Below, in pieces: positions 1 through 5,825 of a stretch of 10,780 nt of DNA; position 1 is the first letter of the stretch, and each line of letters starts with the position of its first letter. The position numbers and the translations under genes were made by a program. Source of the stretch: a bacterium (GTDB lineage Bacteria; UBP18; UBA7526); NCBI GenBank assembly GCA_030616365.1, contig JAUWXM010000034.1, positions 1 to 10,780 on the forward strand, in the 5' to 3' direction. The notes beneath the pieces were generated by a model. It saw only the letters and a program-made list of their open reading frames with translations. It did not search any database and was not told the origin of the DNA.

Positions 1-1
1 T

Positions 2-325
2 AATGAGAAGGTGGAAGGATTATCCTTCATTACCCATAAGGAAAAGGCCTATCATAGGGCAAGAGAGTTGGTAGCAAGATTAAAGGAGGTCATTCCTCAG
101 CACCTCTTTCCGGTTGCCATACAGGGGGCGATAGGGAAGAAAACCATCGCCCGGGAGACAGTAAAAGCTTTGAGAAAGGATGTCACCGCTCCCTTATACG
201 GAGGAGATATCACCCGGAAGAGGAAGCTTTTAGAGAAGCAGAAGAGGGGTAAGAAGAGAATGAAGAGAATTGGAAAGGTCTCTCTTCCCCAGGAAGCCTT
301 CTTGAGCATCCTGAAAGTGGATTAA
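2..325 (+). CDS. lepA: Elongation factor 4 (LepA), C-terminal end only
   Basis: The frame is open from the first full codon at position 2, so the gene begins upstream of the window and 107 C-terminal residues are present. They match the LepA-specific C-terminal domain: the YGGDITRKRKLLEKQK stretch followed by KKRMKRIG and the ending PQEAFLSILKVD are family hallmarks. LepA is a ribosome-associated translational GTPase; its basic C-terminal domain reaches into the peptidyl-transferase region of the ribosome. The GTPase domains lie outside the window. A GTG at 11 could be read as a start, but it falls inside the conserved domain and is not the true start. The hrcA promoter begins 7 nt after the stop. 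hemW, often found between lepA and hrcA in Firmicutes, is absent here. No terminator hairpin is visible after the stop. Confidence 0.95.
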   Translation, partial: NEKVEGLSFITHKEKAYHRARELVARLKEVIPQHLFPVAIQGAIGKKTIARETVKALRKDVTAPLYGGDITRKRKLLEKQKRGKKRMKRIGKVSLPQEAFLSILKVD

Positions 326-332
326 AAAGGGC

Positions 333-361
333 TTGACAAGCAATTTTTTTTGTGCTAAATT
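333..361 (+). promoter_or_regulatory. Sigma-70-type promoter of the hrcA-grpE-dnaK-dnaJ operon
   Basis: A perfect -35 hexamer TTGACA (333-338) is followed after 17 nt by a -10-like TAAATT (356-361), which is preceded by TG one base away (353-354), an extended -10. Transcription would start near or inside the CIRCE at 366-392, the usual arrangement for HrcA-controlled promoters. The call rests on hexamers and spacing only. Confidence 0.7.
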
Positions 362-365
362 ATTG

Positions 366-392
366 TTAGCACTCCTATTCAATGAGTGCTAA
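366..392 (+). promoter_or_regulatory. CIRCE operator (HrcA binding site)
   Basis: TTAGCACTC (366-374), a 9-nt spacer (375-383) and GAGTGCTAA (384-392) form the exact consensus inverted repeat with the standard spacer length. HrcA dimers bind CIRCE and repress hsp operons until heat stress; in RNA the element can fold in the 5' leader. It lies just downstream of the predicted -10 and 31 nt before the hrcA ATG. A further partial half-site, GTGCTAA at 352-358, overlaps the -10 region. Confidence 0.97.
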
Positions 393-414
393 ACATTAAC
401 GCAAAAGCGGTTGC

Positions 415-418
415 GGAG
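415..418 (+). promoter_or_regulatory. Ribosome binding site that fixes the hrcA start
   Basis: GGAG at 415-418 sits 5 nt before ATG 424. The in-frame GTG at 418 overlaps this motif and has no purine-rich site of its own, so ATG 424 is preferred. A 5-bp hairpin (400-404 with 411-415) abuts the site. Confidence 0.6.
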
Positions 419-423
419 TGACC

Positions 424-1485
424 ATGCTTGACGAAAGAAAAAAGAAGATATTAAAGGCCGTAGTTCATAACTACATTACTACTGCTATGCCTGTAGGCTC
501 GAGAAGCATTGCCAAGAAATACCGACTCGACCTCTCTCCTGCTACCATAAGGAATTGTATGGCAGATCTGGAAGAGTTGGGCTATCTTACTCATCCCCAT
601 ATCTCAGCAGGAAGGATCCCTACAGATAAGGGATACCGCTTCTATGTGAATAGTTTAATGGAGAGGAAGGACCTCTCTTCAGAAGAGAAGACAAGGATTG
701 AGAAAGAATACTCCCACAGGATGAATAAGATCGATCAGATAATGGAAGAGACCTCCCAGGTCCTCTCCCTTATTTCCCATTATACCGGCCTCGTCCTGGC
801 CCCCAATTTAGAGAAATCCATCTTCCATCACCTAGAACTCGTCCCCCTGGAGAATGGAAGAATCTTGAGCATCCTGATCACTGGCTCGGGACTGGTAAAA
901 AATAGGATAATAGAAACAGAAGAAACTCTTCCCAAAGAAAGACTGGGAGAGATCCTGAACCTCGTTAATGCCCGACTTTCCAACCTGCCTTTGAAAAGAA
1001 TTAAAGAATTCATCTCTGACCAATTGAAGATCGAGACCTCAAGCGCTAAGATTTGGGAATTAATGAACCAAATCTTCACCTGGGATGGGGTAGAGGAACT
1101 CTATCTTGGGGGAAGGATTAATATCCTTGAGCATCCGGAGTTTAAAGACTTAGCCAGGACAAAGTCTGTCTTCCAGGCCTTAGAAGAAAAAAGATTATTG
1201 GCCGAGATCTTGAATAGAACCGCCTCCAACGAGGGAGTAAAAGTCTTAATTGGAAAAGAGACCAGATGCAGAAAAATTAGAGACCTGAGCCTCATTACCT
1301 CTGTTTATCGGATAAATGGTAGACCAGTAGGGGTTCTGGGAATAATCGGTCCCAGAAGGATGGAATATTCAAAGGTCATCTCTCTCGTCAATTTTATGGC
1401 CAAGATAGTAAGTAAGGTTCTAACAAATTTAAGTCATACCGCCAAATCCCTCTCAGAAGAGAAGGCGGAAAGAAATGTCAGATAA
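424..1485 (+). CDS. hrcA: Heat-inducible transcription repressor HrcA
   Basis: This 353-residue protein has the usual HrcA length and layout. Residues 1 to about 75 form the winged-helix DNA-binding domain, with the hallmark segments PVGSRSIAKKY, SPATIRNCMADLEELGYL and HISAGRIPTDKGYRFYV. A dimerisation region with an inserted domain and a GAF-like C-terminal domain follow; the segments VLIGKE and GVLGIIGPRRMEYSKVI near the end are typical. HrcA represses its own operon by binding CIRCE (366-392) and depends on GroEL for folding in characterised species, so chaperone titration on heat shock releases repression. ATG 424 was chosen over GTG 418 because of the GGAG spacing. The 3' end overlaps grpE by 11 nt, which suggests translational coupling. 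I see no truncation or missing motif. Confidence 0.97.
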   Translation: MLDERKKKILKAVVHNYITTAMPVGSRSIAKKYRLDLSPATIRNCMADLEELGYLTHPHISAGRIPTDKGYRFYVNSLMERKDLSSEEKTRIEKEYSHRMNKIDQIMEETSQVLSLISHYTGLVLAPNLEKSIFHHLELVPLENGRILSILITGSGLVKNRIIETEETLPKERLGEILNLVNARLSNLPLKRIKEFISDQLKIETSSAKIWELMNQIFTWDGVEELYLGGRINILEHPEFKDLARTKSVFQALEEKRLLAEILNRTASNEGVKVLIGKETRCRKIRDLSLITSVYRINGRPVGVLGIIGPRRMEYSKVISLVNFMAKIVSKVLTNLSHTAKSLSEEKAERNVR

Positions 1486-2014
1486 GAGAAAGAAGAAGCC
1501 AAGAGGAAAATTGGCTCAGCTCAAGAGCGAATTGGATCAGCTTCAGCACGAATTGGAGAAGGAACGCAGATTAGCCTCTGAATATAAAGAGCATCTTCAG
1601 AGGCTGGCAGCAGACTTCGAAAATTACAGGAAGAGGGTGGAGAAAGAAAGAGAAGACTTTATCAAATTTTCAAAAGAGGATTTAGTTTACGAACTTCTAC
1701 CTATCCTGGACAACTTCAAGATGGCCCTCCATCATGTGAAGAATACCACAGAGCCCAAGAAGATAATAGAGGGAATAGAATTAATAGAGAAGCAGTTCCA
1801 CAATATTCTGAAGAAGGAGGGTTTACAAGTTATTGAGACCAAAGGAAAGAAGTTCGATCCCCATATCCATGAGGCAATAATGCATGAGGAGACTGATAAA
1901 CATCCAGAAGGATTTATCATTGAGGAGCTGCGTAAGGGATATACCCTGGGTGGCAAAGTAATTAGGCCCGCCCAAGTAAAGATTGCAACCACTAAAACAC
2001 AAAAGGAAAAATAA
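1475..2014 (+). CDS. grpE: Hsp70 nucleotide exchange factor GrpE
   Basis: The 179-residue protein shows GrpE organisation: a charged N-terminus, a long helix or coiled coil (about residues 12-65, including ADFENYRKRVEKER), a helical-bundle segment with LLPILDNFKMALHH (about 74-87), and a C-terminal beta domain containing FDPHIHEAIMHEE (128-140) and GYTLGGKVIRPAQVKIA (155-171). GrpE dimers open the DnaK nucleotide site to release ADP and help the release of substrate. The ATG lies inside the hrcA 3' end, so translation is probably coupled. The last eight residues, TTKTQKEK, lie beyond the usual family end and are encoded by a short repeat (1986-2008) that recurs after the next gene. This suggests that the original C-terminus was replaced or extended by repeat DNA. 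Confidence 0.97.
   Translation: MSDKRKKKPRGKLAQLKSELDQLQHELEKERRLASEYKEHLQRLAADFENYRKRVEKEREDFIKFSKEDLVYELLPILDNFKMALHHVKNTTEPKKIIEGIELIEKQFHNILKKEGLQVIETKGKKFDPHIHEAIMHEETDKHPEGFIIEELRKGYTLGGKVIRPAQVKIATTKTQKEK
1986..2008 (+). repeat. 23-nt direct repeat, copy 1 (inside grpE 3' end)
   Basis: This stretch begins CAACCACTAAA and matches 2418-2440 at 21 of 23 positions in the same orientation. The two copies bracket the GxxExxY gene. It is followed at 2014-2026 by another purine-rich CAC-AAAAGG unit, so it resembles the start of a degenerate CACAAAG-type tandem tract. It encodes the last residues of GrpE. Confidence 0.8.
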
Positions 2015-2027
2015 AGACACAAAAGGT

Positions 2028-2399
2028 ATGAATAAAAAAGCAATTGATGAATTGAGCAATAAGATTATTGGGATAGCAATTGAGATTCATAAAACACTAG
2101 GCCCAGGATTTGTAGAGAAAATTTATGAGAAAGCATTAATCTACGAATTCCAGAAAAGAAAACTTGAATTTACTAACCAAAAGGTTATCCGAGTTAGATA
2201 TAAAGAGATTGAATTAGGTGACCAGCGAATAGATTTTCTAATTAAGAGTGAAATTATTTTAGAATTAAAAGCCGTCTCCAAAATAGATGAACTTCACATT
2301 GCCCAGATGCTCTCTTACTTGAAGGCTACCAATAAAAAACTCGGCTTAATCCTAAATTTCGCTAAGCCAACTTTGGAAATCAAAAGAGTAATAAACTAA
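2028..2399 (+). CDS. GxxExxY family protein (PD-(D/E)XK nuclease-like fold)
   Basis: This 123-residue protein carries the name-giving motif as G27-FV-E30-KI-Y33 within TLGPGFVEKIYEKAL. It also has a PD-(D/E)XK-like core, with D69 in RIDFLI and E79-L-K81 in ILELKAV, then QMLSYL (93-98) and the LILNF segment (107-111). The family is widespread and patchy in environmental bacteria. I know of no established cellular role; a nuclease-related function is inferred from the fold. ATG 2028 was chosen because homology begins there; an upstream ATG at 1983 would overlap grpE and translate repeat DNA. The ribosome site is poor (AAAAGG only 1 nt from ATG). The gene is AT-richer than its neighbours: hand counts give 18/60 and 20/60 G+C at 2041-2100 and 2101-2160, against 30/60 at 2941-3000 in dnaK. 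It interrupts the grpE-dnaK junction and is bracketed by direct repeats, which suggests horizontal or cassette-like insertion. Confidence 0.9.
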   Translation: MNKKAIDELSNKIIGIAIEIHKTLGPGFVEKIYEKALIYEFQKRKLEFTNQKVIRVRYKEIELGDQRIDFLIKSEIILELKAVSKIDELHIAQMLSYLKATNKKLGLILNFAKPTLEIKRVIN

Positions 2400-2417
2400 A
2401 ACTATAAAGCCACAATA

Positions 2418-2440
2418 CAACCACTAAAGCACGAAAGGAA
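2418..2440 (+). repeat. 23-nt direct repeat, copy 2 (after GxxExxY gene)
   Basis: This is the same-orientation match, 21 of 23, of 1986-2008. It begins 18 nt after the GxxExxY stop and also forms the outer part of the left arm of the inverted repeat at 2418-2540. Confidence 0.8.
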
Positions 2441-2540
2441 CCGTAAAAACACAAAAAATTTAGTGCCTTTATTTTAAATTCTGCGTTTTTGTGATCGCAA
2501 GTTTTGTGTTTTTCAATTAAGTTTAGTGCTTTTGTGGTTG
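2418..2540. repeat. Long imperfect inverted repeat between GxxExxY gene and dnaK
   Basis: Arm 2418-2456 is matched by the reverse complement of 2502-2540 without gaps. The outer 15 nt match at 14 positions, the middle 12 nt are poorly matched (4 of 12), and the inner 12 nt (AAAAACACAAAA) match at all 12, for 30 of 39 overall. The loop is 45 nt (2457-2501). The right arm ends 3 nt before the dnaK ribosome binding site. There is no T-run directly after the hairpin, so an intrinsic terminator is unlikely. It could be a terminal inverted-repeat remnant or an mRNA processing or stability element. Confidence 0.75.
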
Positions 2541-2543
2541 CAA

Positions 2544-2550
2544 GGGAGGT
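2544..2550 (+). promoter_or_regulatory. Strong ribosome binding site of dnaK
   Basis: GGGAGGT lies 5 nt before ATG 2556 and directly follows the right arm of the inverted repeat. It gives dnaK independent translation initiation even though the GxxExxY insertion separates it from grpE. Confidence 0.8.
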
Positions 2551-2555
2551 AAAGA

Positions 2556-4571
2556 ATGGCTAAAGTAATTGGGATTGATTTAGGAACCACAAACTCTGTA
2601 GTCTCTATTATGGAAGGAGGAAAGCCCACAGTCATTGCTTCTTCTGAAGGCCCAAGGACTGTTCCTTCTGTGGTAGCCTTTACTAAGACTGGAGAGAAAT
2701 TGGTGGGCCTCCCGGCCAAGAGACAGGCCGTTACCAATCCAGAGAACACTGTCTTCTCCATCAAGAGGTTGATGGGTCGTCGCTTTAATGAAGAAGAGGT
2801 GGAGAGGGATAAGAAGATATTGCCTTTTGAATTAGTAGAAGGACCCCATAACGATGTGAGAGTTAAAGTAAAGGACAAGGTCTATTCTCCTCCTGAGATA
2901 TCGGGTATGATCCTGGCCAAGATGAAGGCTGAGGCAGAGAGATATTTAGGAGAGAAGGTTACCCAGGCAGTGATTACCGTTCCCGCCTATTTCCGGGATG
3001 ATCAACGCCAGGCGACAAAGGATGCTGGTAAGATCGCTGGCTTGGAAGTTTTAAGGATTGTTAATGAACCCACCGCCGCTTCTTTAGCCTATGGATTGGA
3101 TAAAAAGAAAGAGGAGAAGATTGCCGTCTTCGATCTGGGAGGAGGGACCTTTGACATCTCTATCTTAGAGAATATGGGCGAGGGTGTCTTCCAGGTGAAG
3201 TCCACCAATGGGAATACCCACTTAGGAGGAGATGATCTTGATCAGGAAGTAATTGACTGGCTCTGTGATGAGTTCAAAAAAGAACAGGGGGTTGATTTAA
3301 AACAAGATAGGATGGCTCTCCAGAGATTGAAGGAGGCCGCGGAGAAGGCAAAGTGTGAATTGTCCACTACTCTGGAAACAGAGATCAACTTACCCTTTAT
3401 TACTGCAGACCAGACCGGACCCAAGCATCTGGTCAAGAAATTGACCAGAGCTAAGTTGGAGCAACTGACCTCAGATACCGTTGAGAAGACCATCGGACCC
3501 TGTGAACAGGCCCTGGCAGATGCCAAATTATCTCCCTCTGATATTGATGAGGTGATCTTAGTTGGTGGTCAGACCAGGATGCCCTTGGTAATAGAGACGG
3601 TGAAGAAGGTGTTTGGTAAGGAACCCCATAAGGGAGTCAATCCAGACGAGGCAGTGGCCGAAGGAGCCGCCATCCAGGCAGGGATATTGAGTCAAGAAGA
3701 GGGGTTAAAGGACATACTTCTGCTGGAGATCACTCCACTGACCCTGGGCATTGAGACTCTGGGAGGGATTAGAACCCCCCTCATCCCTCGAAGTACTACT
3801 ATTCCCACCAAGAAGAGTCAGATCTTCTCTACCGCAGCAGATAATCAGCCAGCGGTAACCGTCAATGTCTTACAGGGGGAAAGGGAGATGGCCGCAGATA
3901 ATAAGTCCTTAGGCAAGTTCGATCTGGTGGGCATTCCTCCGGCACCGAGAGGGATTCCTCAGATAGAGGTCAGGTTTGACATCGATGCCGATGGCATCGT
4001 CCATGTTTCTGCCAAGGACTTAGGGACAGGAAAGGAGCAGTCCATAAAAATCACCTCTCAGAAGATGACGGAAGAAGAGATTGAGAAAGCGGTCAAGGAA
4101 GCCGAGTCAAAAGAGACTGAAGATAAGAAGAGAAAGGAGGAGGTAGAGATAAGGAATCAGGCAGACACCTTAGTCTATTCAGTAGAGAAGTCCTTAAAAG
4201 ACTATGGGAACAAAGTAAGCGCTTCTGAAAAGAAGAAGATTGAAGATGCTTTGAATAGCCTTAAAGAAGCCCTAAAAGGAAAGGATACAGAAAAGATTAA
4301 GAAGTCCTCTGAAGAACTGGGCAAGGCCTCTCATAAATTGGCAGAGGAGGTCTACCGGGAAGCTCAGAAGAAGGCCGCCGAACAAGCCAAGAAGGCGCAG
4401 CCACCGCCAGGGCGGGGTCCCGCAGAGGCGGGAGAAAAGAAACCCAAAGAGGAGAAACCCAAGGAAGAAAAGAAGCCGCCGCCTGAAGGCGGGGTGCCGC
4501 CAAAGGCGGCAAGAGAAGACATAGTAGAGGCAGAGTATAAAGAGGAAGAGGAGAAGGAAGAAAAGAAATGA
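2556..4571 (+). CDS. dnaK: Molecular chaperone DnaK (Hsp70)
   Basis: The 671-residue protein carries the three Hsp70 signatures: GIDLGTTNS (6-14), VFDLGGGTFDIS (191-202) and VILVGGQTRMPLV (333-345). The interdomain linker KDILLLEITPLTLG is at 385-398, with a substrate-binding beta domain and helical lid after it. DnaK is the ATP-driven hub of the Hsp70 cycle, working with DnaJ and GrpE encoded on either side. Residues of about 76-99 (from FNEEEVERDKKILPF onward) correspond to the N-terminal segment present in diderm Hsp70s and absent from Bacillus-type DnaK. The C-terminal tail is longer than usual (a typical DnaK is about 610-640 aa). Residues 614-652 are Pro/Gly/Lys/Glu-rich and coded in part by four GC-rich palindromes (4404-4511), before the conserved end EDIVEAEYKEEEE. 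The start is fixed by a strong ribosome site and by homology. Confidence 0.99.
   Translation: MAKVIGIDLGTTNSVVSIMEGGKPTVIASSEGPRTVPSVVAFTKTGEKLVGLPAKRQAVTNPENTVFSIKRLMGRRFNEEEVERDKKILPFELVEGPHNDVRVKVKDKVYSPPEISGMILAKMKAEAERYLGEKVTQAVITVPAYFRDDQRQATKDAGKIAGLEVLRIVNEPTAASLAYGLDKKKEEKIAVFDLGGGTFDISILENMGEGVFQVKSTNGNTHLGGDDLDQEVIDWLCDEFKKEQGVDLKQDRMALQRLKEAAEKAKCELSTTLETEINLPFITADQTGPKHLVKKLTRAKLEQLTSDTVEKTIGPCEQALADAKLSPSDIDEVILVGGQTRMPLVIETVKKVFGKEPHKGVNPDEAVAEGAAIQAGILSQEEGLKDILLLEITPLTLGIETLGGIRTPLIPRSTTIPTKKSQIFSTAADNQPAVTVNVLQGEREMAADNKSLGKFDLVGIPPAPRGIPQIEVRFDIDADGIVHVSAKDLGTGKEQSIKITSQKMTEEEIEKAVKEAESKETEDKKRKEEVEIRNQADTLVYSVEKSLKDYGNKVSASEKKKIEDALNSLKEALKGKDTEKIKKSSEELGKASHKLAEEVYREAQKKAAEQAKKAQPPPGRGPAEAGEKKPKEEKPKEEKKPPPEGGVPPKAAREDIVEAEYKEEEEKEEKK
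4404..4511. repeat. Cluster of four GC-rich palindromes within the dnaK tail
   Basis: There are four short palindromes. The stems pair 4404-4408 with 4411-4415 (CCGCC/GGCGG), 4418-4423 with 4428-4433 (TCCCGC/GCGGGA), 4479-4483 with 4488-4492 (CCGCC-TGAA-GGCGG), and 4495-4501 with 4505-4511 (TGCCGCC-AAA-GGCGGCA). They are clearly GC-richer than the surrounding purine-rich lid and tail sequence and encode Pro/Gly-rich peptides. The reading frame is kept. An intergenic palindrome at 9305-9319 shares the CCGCCTGA core. Confidence 0.75.
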
Positions 4572-4640
4572 TGACAGTGATGTTAAAAAATGATGCCAGT
4601 GATGGTTTTATCACCGTAATTAGATTTTTATCACTGTAAT
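4569..4640. repeat. Nested repeat cluster between dnaK and dnaJ
   Basis: The gap holds two similar forward units (TGATGACAGTGATG at 4569 and TGATGCCAGTGATG at 4591) and two units in the opposite orientation (ATCACCGTAAT at 4610-4620, ATCACTGTAAT at 4630-4640). ACAGTGAT (4574-4581) pairs perfectly with ATCACTGT (4630-4637), and GTGAT (4599-4603) pairs with ATCAC (4610-4614) inside it. The tract begins at the dnaK stop codon. It may fold in the operon mRNA; no T-tract follows. Confidence 0.7.
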
Positions 4641-4646
4641 CACTCT

Positions 4647-4659
4647 GAGCGAAGCGAAG
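4647..4659 (+). repeat. GAGCGAAGCGAAG motif just before the dnaJ start
   Basis: This short motif ends 2 nt before the dnaJ ATG, leaving dnaJ without a canonical ribosome binding site. Related GCGA-A/T-AGCG motifs appear at 7939-7953 (before the HIT gene) and 8405-8414, with a weaker relative at 9444-9454. Confidence 0.5.
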
Positions 4660-4661
4660 AG

Positions 4662-5825
4662 ATGACTATTAAACGTGATTATTATGAGATACTGGGCATA
4701 GATCGGGATGCCTCTTCAGAGGAGATAAAGAAGGCCTATAGAACCTTAGCCATACAGAATCATCCGGATAAGGTAGCCCCGGATGAGAAGAAGGCGGCAG
4801 AGGAGAGATTTAAGGAGATATCCGAGGCCTATGCTGTTCTCTCTGATCCAGAGAAAAGGACCACCTATGATCAGTTTGGCCATGCAGGTATCGATGGACA
4901 ATATACCTACCAAGATATCTTTCGGGGTGCCGATTTTGGGAATATCTTTGGCGGTCGGGGCTTTGAGGATATTCTGAGGGGCTTTGGCTTTGGGGGAACC
5001 TTCGCTGACATCTTTGGAGACTTCTTCGGTACCCGGGTAGAGAGAAGGGCTCATCGGGGAGCAGACTTAGAATACCCCTTGGATATTACCTTAGAAGAGG
5101 CAGCAAGGGGATGTGAGAAGAAGATAAATATCTATCATACCGTCACCTGCCCCACTTGTAAAGGGAGCGGAGCAAAGCCGGGAACGAGAAAGAGAACCTG
5201 CCCCCAGTGCCAGGGAACGGGCCAGATAAGGTATACCCAGGCCTTCTTTACCTTTTCTCAGACCTGCCCTCAGTGTCGAGGAACGGGTGAGGTGATCGAG
5301 GCGGCCTGTGGCCAGTGTCATGGAAGAGGAAAGATCAAGAAAGCCTCCAAAATCTCTTTGAAAGTTCCCCCAGGAGTAGATACCGGAACCTCGATCAGGG
5401 TAAGGGGTAAAGGAGAGGCAGGAGAGCTCGGTGGCCCATCGGGTGACCTCTATGTCACCATTCGTCTAACCCCTCATAAGACATTCGAAAGAGAAGGGAA
5501 CGATCTCTACTGTGAGGCGCCTCTTAGTTTCGTTACCGCTGCATTAGGGGGGGAGATTAAGGTTCCCACTCTGGAGGGAAAGGCAACCATGAGGATCCCT
5601 CCCGGAACCCAGACGGATAGAGTCTTCAGACTGAAGGGAAAAGGGGTTCCTTCCCTCCCCGGCCATAATAAGGGCGATGAGTACGTAAAAGTCATTATCC
5701 AAGTACCTACTCGATTGAACGAGAAACAAAGAGAGATCTTAAAAGAATTTGCCAAAGCAGGTGGCGAGAAACTCTCTGTCTCCAAAAAGAACATCCTTGA
5801 TAAGATAAAAGATACCTTTAAATGA
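4662..5825 (+). CDS. dnaJ: Chaperone DnaJ (Hsp40, type I)
   Basis: This is a complete 387-residue type I J-protein. The J domain occupies about residues 5-70, with the catalytic HPD at 34-36. A Gly/Phe-rich region with repeated DIFG-type segments follows at about 75-125. The zinc-finger domain (about 163-226) has all four CxxCxGxG modules: CPTCKGSG, CPQCQGTG, CPQCRGTG and CGQCHGRG. Two C-terminal beta domains follow, with the typical VPPGVDTG and IPPGTQTD segments. DnaJ delivers unfolded substrates to DnaK and stimulates its ATPase. ATG 4662 aligns with the family start, but the ribosome site is weak, because the preceding bases are a repeat motif ending in GAAGAG right at the ATG. The 3' end overlaps rsmE by 4 nt (ATGA). 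prmA, often next in Firmicutes, is missing. Confidence 0.99.
   Translation: MTIKRDYYEILGIDRDASSEEIKKAYRTLAIQNHPDKVAPDEKKAAEERFKEISEAYAVLSDPEKRTTYDQFGHAGIDGQYTYQDIFRGADFGNIFGGRGFEDILRGFGFGGTFADIFGDFFGTRVERRAHRGADLEYPLDITLEEAARGCEKKINIYHTVTCPTCKGSGAKPGTRKRTCPQCQGTGQIRYTQAFFTFSQTCPQCRGTGEVIEAACGQCHGRGKIKKASKISLKVPPGVDTGTSIRVRGKGEAGELGGPSGDLYVTIRLTPHKTFEREGNDLYCEAPLSFVTAALGGEIKVPTLEGKATMRIPPGTQTDRVFRLKGKGVPSLPGHNKGDEYVKVIIQVPTRLNEKQREILKEFAKAGGEKLSVSKKNILDKIKDTFK

Noticed and set aside
1983..2027. Upstream ATG extension of the GxxExxY gene
   Set aside because: The added 15 residues are coded by repeat DNA overlapping grpE; family similarity starts at ATG 2028.
2457..2530. Second CIRCE-like element before dnaK (TTTAGTGC-type fragments)
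   Set aside because: The fragments read TTAGTGC rather than TTAGCAC or GAGTGCTAA and do not form the inverted repeat with 9-nt spacing.
1986..2540. CRISPR array or IS element at the GxxExxY locus
   Set aside because: Repeats are too few and irregular for CRISPR, and no transposase or IS-type ends with target duplication are visible.
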